Below, in pieces: positions 5,896-9,916 of a stretch of 9,916 bases of DNA (position 1 is its first letter; every line of letters begins with the position of its first letter). Origin of the DNA: CAYJXJ01 sp964374095 (GTDB taxonomy: Bacteria; Elusimicrobiota; Elusimicrobia; UBA1565; UBA9628). Below the pieces are notes generated by a model. That model did not search any database, was not told the DNA's origin, and saw only the letters and a program-made list of their open reading frames with translations. The translations under genes and the position numbers were made by a program. The DNA lies in assembly GCA_964374095.1 (NCBI GenBank), contig CAYJXJ010000174.1, positions 1 to 9,916 on the forward strand, read 5' to 3'.

Positions 5896-5938
5896 CCAAA
5901 GGAAATGGTTCGATTCCTAAGGATATGGGAAGAGAACC
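5845..5938 (+). repeat. two tandem 47-bp repeats between murQ and the esterase
   Basis: Unit 1 is 5845-5891 and unit 2 is 5892-5938, directly abutting. They differ at one base, A5871 versus T5918. Each begins with ATGA; the sequence after unit 2 again begins ATGA (5939), the esterase start. Twenty of 47 bases are G or C, far below the neighbouring genes. Each unit contains ATGGTTC (5858-5864, 5905-5911) and ends in GAACC, which joins the following AT to make GAACCAT (5887-5893, 5934-5940). These 7-mers are exact reverse complements, so RNA hairpins can form within or across units and hide the following start codon. A likely origin is slippage duplication of a short linker or of a small dispersed repeat. 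Confidence 0.97.
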
Positions 5939-5942
5939 ATGA
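5892..5942 (+). CDS. mini-ORF 2 in repeat unit 2 (identical peptide)
   Basis: This frame encodes the same MTKGNGSIPKDMGREP; the only base change turns CCA into CCT, both proline. It starts in the ATGA overlap with mini-ORF 1, and its TGA (5940-5942) overlaps the esterase ATG. Because 47 is not a multiple of three, each copy restarts by overlap and the two never form one long frame. Confidence 0.35.
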   Translation: MTKGNGSIPKDMGREP

Positions 5943-6937
5943 AAGGGCGCGTCCAGATCGAGACGGTCTCGAGCCAGGTCCTCAAGGGCAACCCCCTGGG
6001 CGACCCCCACCTTCGGGAGGTCCCGGTCTATCTGCCGCCTTCCTACCCGGCGCGCGGGCGCCGCTACCCGGTGATTTACTACCTGGTGGGCTTCACGGGC
6101 TCGGGGCGCATGGCCCTCAACGTCAACCCGTGGAAGGAGAACCTCGCCGAACGGCTCGACCGGCTCATCGCCCAGGGCAAGGCTCGGGAGTGCGTGCTCG
6201 TCATGCCGGATTGCTTCACCTCCTTGGGGGGCAGCCAGTATCTCAACTCCACCGCCACCGGGCGCTACGAGGACCACGTTTGCGACGAGCTCATCGGCTT
6301 TTTCGAGGACAAGCTCATGGTTTCCCGCAGGCCGGAGGGGCGGGCCGTCATGGGCAAGTCGAGCGGAGGCTACGGCGCGCTCACGCTCGCCATGCGCCGC
6401 CCGGGCCTCTTCGGGCATATGGCCTGCCACAGCGGGGACATGCTCTTCGAGGCCTGCTACGCCCGCGACATCGCCAAGGTGGTGACGGAGTTGGGCCGCA
6501 AATACGCCTCTCCCCGCCGGTATCTCGAGCAGTTCAAGCGCTCCCGGCGCAAGGACCTCTTCGAGCACGAACTCGTCAACATGATGGCCATGGCGGCCTG
6601 CTACTCTCCCAACCCGCGGAGTCCCATGGGATTCGACCTGCCCTTCGACCTCCGGACCGGGGAGCTTCTGCCGAAGGTCTGGGCGCGCTGGAAGGAACTA
6701 GACCCCGTGGTGGCCTGCCGCCGCGGCGCCCGGGCCCTCCGGCGTCTCAAGACTCTCTACTTCGACTGCGGGACCCGCGACGAGTTTTACCTGCACCTCG
6801 GGGCGCGTCGGCTCTCGAGGGACCTCAAGGCCCTCGGCATCCGGCATACCTATGAGGAGCACGGCCTCGGCCATTTCGACATGTCCGAGCGCTACGACCG
6901 GTCGCTGGTCCTGCTGACGGGCCGAATGAAAGCGTGA
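5939..6937 (+). CDS. esterase-D / enterochelin-esterase-like serine hydrolase
   Basis: A 332-residue cytoplasmic hydrolase of the PF00756 (putative esterase, S-formylglutathione hydrolase/Fes-like) type; no signal peptide. The N-terminal strand VPVYLPPSY (28-36) and YPVIYYLVGFTG (43-54) are the usual opening with the oxyanion loop. The nucleophile elbow is GKSSGG, giving Ser141. DCGTRDEF supplies the acid Asp281 and GLGHF the His312, so the triad is complete. The insertion around 180-250 is longer than in small family members and could form a substrate cap. Start ATG 5939 lies in the ATGA overlap with the repeat; GGAAGAG just upstream is a weak Shine-Dalgarno. As last gene of the ndk-murQ operon it may act on a cell-wall ester or carbohydrate ester, but the substrate is not determinable. 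Confidence 0.9.
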   Translation: MKGRVQIETVSSQVLKGNPLGDPHLREVPVYLPPSYPARGRRYPVIYYLVGFTGSGRMALNVNPWKENLAERLDRLIAQGKARECVLVMPDCFTSLGGSQYLNSTATGRYEDHVCDELIGFFEDKLMVSRRPEGRAVMGKSSGGYGALTLAMRRPGLFGHMACHSGDMLFEACYARDIAKVVTELGRKYASPRRYLEQFKRSRRKDLFEHELVNMMAMAACYSPNPRSPMGFDLPFDLRTGELLPKVWARWKELDPVVACRRGARALRRLKTLYFDCGTRDEFYLHLGARRLSRDLKALGIRHTYEEHGLGHFDMSERYDRSLVLLTGRMKA

Positions 6938-6942
6938 CCGCG

Positions 6943-6963
6943 GACCGGCTTCGTGACCGGCTT
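6943..6963 (+). repeat. 9-bp direct repeat upstream of the protease promoter
   Basis: GACCGGCTT occurs at 6943-6951 and 6955-6963, 12 bp apart, ending 4 bp before the -35 box. It could be an activator site or chance in GC-rich DNA. Confidence 0.4.
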
Positions 6964-6967
6964 TATC

Positions 6968-6996
6968 TTGACACACCCCGGGCCGGGAGCTACACT
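6968..6996 (+). promoter_or_regulatory. strong promoter of the protease-YbjN operon (leaderless layout)
   Basis: Consensus TTGACA (6968-6973), an ideal 17-bp spacer and TACACT (6991-6996). The -10 box ends 6 nt before GTG 7003, so the first transcribed base should be the G of the start codon. No Shine-Dalgarno sequence is present. This is the best promoter in the window. Confidence 0.8.
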
Positions 6997-7002
6997 TAAC
7001 CC

Positions 7003-7824
7003 GTGCCAGACGCCGGCGGCAAACTCTCCATCGAGGAGCTCTACGAGCGGGTCCGCCCCGCCGTGGTCGTGGTCAAGCCCGGCCAAGGCCTGGGCTCGGG
7101 ATTTTTCGTGGCGGACGGTTCGGTCGTCGCGACCAACGCCCACGTGGTCGGCTATTCCCGGAACGTCAAGATCAAGACCTCCGTCGGAACGGAGGTGGCA
7201 TGCCCGGTCCTGCGCTCCTTCCACGAGGATGACATCGCCTTCATCCATTTCGCCCCGAAGGGCCAGGTCCAGCCCATGCGGGGTTCGGACACCCTCAAGG
7301 TCGGTCAGTCGGTCATGGCCCTCGGCAATCCCATGGGGATGGAGTACAGCATCACCCGCGGGATCGTGAGCGCCCTCAATCAGACTCTGCAGGGCCGCAA
7401 ATTCATCCAGTCCGACGCGGCCACCAGCCCGGGCAGTTCCGGGGGGCCCCTCTTCGATGAGTTCGCGATGGTCGTGGGATTGAACGCCATGATCGTGGGA
7501 CCCACCATCAGCCTGGCCATCCCCGCGGAGCTCGTGCACGAGCGCTTGAAGGGGGTGGTCGACGCCTGGTCGCAGATCTCGGCCACGCGCTACTGCCCGA
7601 TCTGCGGCGCGCGCAGCGCGCATCCCCGCTACTGCGAGACCTGCGGCATCGAGCGCTCCAGCGCCGAGGAGACCGCCAAGAGTGTCGAAGGCGCTCCGCA
7701 GGAGCCCGGGGCGAAGGCCGTGGCCGTCGCGCGCAGCGGCCCGGCGGCTTGCCCCGCCTGCCAAACCCAGGTCCCGGCCGGGGTGCGCTATTGCGGAAAA
7801 TGCGGATCGGAGGTGGCGTCATGA
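7003..7824 (+). CDS. cytoplasmic trypsin-like serine protease with two C-terminal zinc ribbons
   Basis: A 273-residue protein. Residues 10-190 are an S1C/HtrA-like trypsin domain: GLGSGFFVADGSVVATNAHVV with His47, EDDIAF with Asp77, and TSPGSSGGPL with Ser146 complete the triad, with Ser145 where HtrA enzymes usually have Asn. There is no signal peptide and no PDZ domain, unlike DegP/DegQ, so it should act inside the cell. The C-terminus carries two CxxC...CxxC ribbons: Cys198/201 with 211/214, and Cys250/253 with 264/267. An Ala/Glu-rich linker separates them. Such ribbons usually bind zinc for protein or nucleic-acid contacts and could choose substrates. GTG 7003 is fixed by the promoter. 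The TGA overlaps the next ATG (ATGA, 7821-7824), so the two products are probably made together. Confidence 0.9.
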   Translation: MPDAGGKLSIEELYERVRPAVVVVKPGQGLGSGFFVADGSVVATNAHVVGYSRNVKIKTSVGTEVACPVLRSFHEDDIAFIHFAPKGQVQPMRGSDTLKVGQSVMALGNPMGMEYSITRGIVSALNQTLQGRKFIQSDAATSPGSSGGPLFDEFAMVVGLNAMIVGPTISLAIPAELVHERLKGVVDAWSQISATRYCPICGARSAHPRYCETCGIERSSAEETAKSVEGAPQEPGAKAVAVARSGPAACPACQTQVPAGVRYCGKCGSEVAS

Positions 7825-8315
7825 GCTTGGCTTCTTTTTTTGGGGGAACGGAAGCCCCGGTCAGCGAAGGCTCGACGGCGGAAGTGACCCAGTTGATCGA
7901 GAACTTCTTCACCCGGGTGGGCTTGAACGCCAGCCAGCAGCAGTTTAAAACCTCGAGCGGGTCCCCTGGTTGGACCTTGATGCGGGGTTCGGCCGAGGTC
8001 TATCTCTTCATCAATGAGAACAAGGAGGGCGCCATCCTGCGGGTGGTGAGCCCCATCGCCTACCTGCCCAAGGATGCGCTCATGGTCGCCTTCTACCGCA
8101 AGCTTCTCGACATCAACAACAACCTGGTCAATTGCGGACTGGCCACCGACAAGGACGTGGTGCTCTGCGTGCTCCAGCGTTCCACCAAGGGCCTGGGACA
8201 AGACGAACTCGACCGCATCCTCGGCGGCCTTTCGAGCGCGGCCGACGGCATCGACGACGAGCTGGCCAAGGAGTTCGGCTGCCGGAAGTACTCCGAGCGG
8301 CCGGGCGGGTCCTAG
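7821..8315 (+). CDS. YbjN / type III secretion chaperone-like protein
   Basis: A 164-residue cytoplasmic protein. The start is ATG 7821, within the ATGA overlap and preceded by GGAGG at suitable spacing. The pattern WTLMRGSAEVYLFINENKEGAILRVVSPIAYLP (about 51-83), LMVAFYRKLLDINNNL (about 87-102), DKDVVLCVLQRSTKGLGQDELDRILGGLSSAADGIDDEL (about 109-148) is that of the CesT/YbjN fold: a beta-sheet flanked by two helices. Such proteins act as chaperones or adaptors for partner proteins. Translational coupling to the zinc-ribbon protease makes that protease, or its substrate, the obvious partner (inference). No secretion genes are present. The family call is from pattern memory and is moderately certain. 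Confidence 0.8.
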   Translation: MSLASFFGGTEAPVSEGSTAEVTQLIENFFTRVGLNASQQQFKTSSGSPGWTLMRGSAEVYLFINENKEGAILRVVSPIAYLPKDALMVAFYRKLLDINNNLVNCGLATDKDVVLCVLQRSTKGLGQDELDRILGGLSSAADGIDDELAKEFGCRKYSERPGGS

Positions 8316-8325
8316 GCTCCGAACT

Positions 8326-8363
8326 TATCCACCGTACTTGGAACGTTCCAAGTACGGTGGATA
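8326..8363. repeat. perfect 38-bp palindrome between convergent operons
   Basis: TATCCACCGTACTTGGAAC (8326-8344) is followed immediately by its exact reverse complement (8345-8363), with no mismatch and no spacer. It starts 10 nt after the YbjN-like stop and ends 23 nt before the stop of the minus-strand gene. In RNA it would give a stem of about 17 bp with a tight loop on either strand, so a bidirectional transcription end is the simplest reading. However, neither side is followed by a T-rich tract. A dimeric DNA-binding protein or recombinase site is the alternative. Confidence 0.95.
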
Positions 8364-8386
8364 TTCTTACCGACCGACGGGGAGGC

Positions 8387-8617
8387 CTACCCCGGCAGCA
8401 CCCTAGTGCGCGAGAGGTAGTCCTTGGCCTTGCCGACCGCGATCGCCTCGGCCTCCCCGCGGGTCTTGCCCTCGGCGCGGGAGATGACCGCGCCGGGACT
8501 GACGTTGTCGACGGAGCAGTGATAGACCTTCCCGGCCTTGTAGCTCGTCACGTGGATCTCGAAGGGCGGGACTTTCTCCCGCCGCTCCTTGTAGCCCTGG
8601 GCCTTGAAGGTGGTCAT
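8387..8617 (-). CDS. small protein of unknown function (76 residues)
   Basis: The start is ATG 8617, in an ATGA overlap with the sulfurtransferase stop and with GGGGGAG upstream; the open frame extends further up, but only this start is supported. The sequence is basic and compact: strands FEIHVTSYKAGKVYHCSVDNV (about 20-40) and a helix RGEAEAIAVGKAKDYL (about 53-68). The beta-strand pair followed by a 'T/R-x-EAEAIA..KA' helix resembles the HicB-like RNase-H-type fold. I would not assign that name on this evidence. One Cys (in YHCS) is present. It is the last gene of the rhodanese operon and could serve sulfur transfer or be a bystander. Confidence 0.75.
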   Translation of the reverse strand: MTTFKAQGYKERREKVPPFEIHVTSYKAGKVYHCSVDNVSPGAVISRAEGKTRGEAEAIAVGKAKDYLSRTRVLPG

Positions 8618-9468
8618 GGCTGCTCCCCCCGGGTCACCGGAGCGCTCACGAGGTTCCCCCACTCGGTCCACGAGCCGTCGTAGTTGAGAGCCGTCTTGTA
8701 GCCGAGCAGATGCTTGAGCACGAACCAGGTCAGGCTCGAGCGCTCGCCGATGCGGCAGTAGGCGATGACCTTCTTCTTGGAGGTGATGCCGGCCGCGGCA
8801 TAGAGGGCTTCAAGCTCCTCCGGGCTCTTGAAGGTGCCGTCTTCGTTGCAGTTCTTGCCCCAGGGAATGGAGAAGGCCCCGGGCACATGGCCGCCGCGTT
8901 GGCAGGTCTCGGGCAGGCCTGGAGGCGAGAGGAGCTTGCCCGTGTACTCATCGGGGGAGCGCACGTCCACCAGGGCCCAGCCGTTGGACTTTCCGGCGAG
9001 GGGGGCGACATCCTTGAGATAGGCCCGCAGGCTGAAGTCCGGTTTGTCGGCCTTGTAGGTCCTGGCGGGGAAGGACGGGGCGTCCTTGGTGAGGGAGCGC
9101 CCTTCCGCGAGCCACTTCTTGCGGCCGCCGTTCATGATCCTAACGTTCTGGTGCCCGTAGATCTTGAGCTGCCAGAACGCCCAGCAAGCGAACCAATTGT
9201 TGTTGTCGCCGTAGAGCACGATGGTGGTGTTGTTGTCGATGCCGCTCTGGCCCAGAAGCGCTTGGAGCTGTGATTTGGGGATGAGGTCGCGGCGCAGGGT
9301 GTCGCAGAGCTGGGTCTGCCAGTTCCACCCGAACGCGCCCGGGATGTGGCCTTCGTCATAGGCCTTGGTGTCGACGTCCACCTCGGCGATGCGCACGTTC
9401 GCGTCCTGGGCGTGCTTGTCGACCCAGTCGGTTGAGACCAGAACGTCCTTGTCGGCGTATTCCTTCAT
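8614..9468 (-). CDS. thiosulfate sulfurtransferase, two-domain rhodanese
   Basis: Transfers sulfane sulfur from thiosulfate (or a related donor) to cyanide or thiol acceptors through a Cys persulfide; cytoplasmic. It has 284 residues and usual two-domain length. The start ATG 9468 has an ideal AAGGAGG at 6-nt spacing. The N-terminal rhodanese domain (about 8-125) is non-catalytic, with Asp88 in LYGDNNNW where an active domain has Cys. The C-terminal domain (about 145-277) has ALVDVRSPDEYTG and the active loop AYCRIGERSS with catalytic Cys238. This is the CRIGERSS type of the CysA/SseA group, favouring thiosulfate over 3-mercaptopyruvate (whose loop is usually CG[S/T]GVT; family knowledge). 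The start overlaps the upstream rhodanese stop and its own stop overlaps the next start, both as ATGA. Confidence 0.95.
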   Translation of the reverse strand: MKEYADKDVLVSTDWVDKHAQDANVRIAEVDVDTKAYDEGHIPGAFGWNWQTQLCDTLRRDLIPKSQLQALLGQSGIDNNTTIVLYGDNNNWFACWAFWQLKIYGHQNVRIMNGGRKKWLAEGRSLTKDAPSFPARTYKADKPDFSLRAYLKDVAPLAGKSNGWALVDVRSPDEYTGKLLSPPGLPETCQRGGHVPGAFSIPWGKNCNEDGTFKSPEELEALYAAAGITSKKKVIAYCRIGERSSLTWFVLKHLLGYKTALNYDGSWTEWGNLVSAPVTRGEQP

Positions 9469-9914
9469 ACCGGACCTCCTTTGGTTTTGGCTCCCTTTAC
9501 GGGGAGCCGGGCTTCGTTCCACGCCAGCATGCCGCCGGCGAGTATCCAAATCTGTGGGCGTCCGGCGCGCGTGAGGACTTCGGCCGCGCGGGCCGCGCGC
9601 TTGCCGCTGCGGCAGATGGCGACGATCGGGCCGGGGGGGACGTCCGGAACACGATTTTCGAGTTCGTCTATGGGGATCAGGACGGAGCCCTCGATATGGC
9701 CGAGTTCGCCCTCGAACTCGGCCGGGGTGCGGACGTCCAGAAGAACGGCGAACGGAGGGTTGGCGTGAAGCTTGAGCGCCAAATGCGAGGCTGAAATCTG
9801 CGGCGGGGGCCGCGGCCCCCGCCCCCCCCCCGGCCCCCCCCCGGGCCCCCGGTGCGGGGGGGAGGCCCCCGCCCCGGGCGCGCGCGGGGCGGCGGCGGTG
9901 GGCCTGACCACCAC
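9465..9914 (-). CDS. rhodanese-domain protein, N-terminus uncertain or outside window
   Basis: A single rhodanese domain reads ISASHLALKL, AVLLDVRTPAEFEGELGHIEGSVLIPIDEL, then the active loop AICRSGKRA with the catalytic Cys at codon 9614-9612, and ends LAGGMLAWNE plus a short basic tail. Its TGA overlaps the ATG of the two-domain sulfurtransferase (ATGA, 9465-9468), so the two are translationally coupled and probably form one sulfur-relay unit. No convincing start lies before the domain: upstream codons (9800-9914) give a Gly/Pro/Arg-rich string from a GC homopolymer tract. Either the domain is the C-terminal part of a longer protein continuing past the window (rhodanese domains often end ThiF/MoeB-type proteins), or the sequence there is unreliable. 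Confidence 0.85.
   Translation of the reverse strand: MVVRPTAAAPRAPGAGASPPHRGPGGGPGGGRGPRPPPQISASHLALKLHANPPFAVLLDVRTPAEFEGELGHIEGSVLIPIDELENRVPDVPPGPIVAICRSGKRAARAAEVLTRAGRPQIWILAGGMLAWNEARLPVKGAKTKGGPV
9802..9862. repeat. G/C homopolymer tract with a 22-bp perfect palindrome
   Basis: 9802-9823 is a perfect palindrome centred on CCGCGG. It is followed by runs of ten C, nine C, five C and then seven G up to 9862. The minus strand has several G-runs able to form G-quadruplexes. It sits at the right end of the window, where short-read assemblies often fail, so both biology and artefact are possible. Confidence 0.85.
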
Positions 9915-9916
9915 CG

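Noticed and set aside
5860..5917. GGTTCGATTCC in each 47-bp repeat looks like a tRNA T-loop, hinting at a tRNA fragment or attachment site.
   Set aside because: The flanking bases do not make a five-pair T-stem, and there is no acceptor stem, anticodon arm or CCA. The resemblance is limited to the 11-mer.
5845..5938. The tandem repeat as a CRISPR array.
   Set aside because: The two units abut with no spacers, and no cas genes are present.
7749..7820. Upstream extension of the YbjN-like protein into the protease gene.
   Set aside because: The extended start lies deep in the zinc-ribbon coding region. ATG 7821 has GGAGG and the ATGA overlap typical of this window.
8618..8671. GTG 8671 as start of the 76-residue protein, giving 94 residues.
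   Set aside because: The extra residues lie inside the sulfurtransferase coding region and look like frame-shadow sequence. ATG 8617 has the ATGA overlap and a Shine-Dalgarno sequence.

Overview
The window is GC-rich (about two thirds G+C by eye) bacterial chromosomal DNA, densely packed, with short intergenic gaps and many stop/start overlaps. The phylum cannot be fixed from sequence alone. An N-terminal piece of a type IIB topoisomerase (topoisomerase VI subunit B) is unusual for a bacterium. With murQ, a double-rhodanese sulfurtransferase, a DUF4143-type ATPase and bacterial -35/-10 promoters, it suggests an uncultivated high-GC lineage; Elusimicrobiota is a guess, not a demonstration. The last ~110 bases are an extreme G/C homopolymer tract, so the window may stop at a contig end.

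Layout. 1-423 (-): start of topoisomerase VI subunit B, running off the left edge. 537-1337 (+): response regulator with one intact and one degenerate receiver domain. 1420-1998 (+): small exported protein of unknown function. 2012-2144 (+): two out-of-frame fragments of a VapC/FitB-type PIN toxin, a pseudogene. 2197-3345 (-): AAA ATPase with a DUF4143-type C-terminus, read from an AT-rich promoter made of three adjacent palindromes. 3557-6937 (+): an operon of nucleoside-diphosphate kinase, an exported alpha/beta-hydrolase with an altered catalytic triad, MurQ, two tandem 47-bp repeats that each encode the same 16-residue mini-ORF, and a PF00756-type esterase. 7003-8315 (+): cytoplasmic trypsin-like protease with two zinc ribbons, coupled to a YbjN/type III chaperone-like protein. 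8326-8363: a perfect 38-bp palindrome between convergent operons. 8387-9914 (-): rhodanese domain, double-domain thiosulfate sulfurtransferase and a 76-residue unknown protein, each joined to the next by an ATGA overlap.

Common threads. Three genes (537, 3557, 7003) have a recognisable -35/-10 pair whose -10 box ends only 6-8 nt before the start codon, so their mRNAs should be leaderless or nearly so. Other genes (1420, 7821, 9468) have strong Shine-Dalgarno sequences, so two initiation modes seem to coexist. Genes within operons are joined by 4-nt overlaps (GTGA, TTGA, ATGA). The most unusual element is the murQ-esterase junction (5845-5942), where a tandem repeat exactly preserves the ATGA overlap at three successive boundaries.
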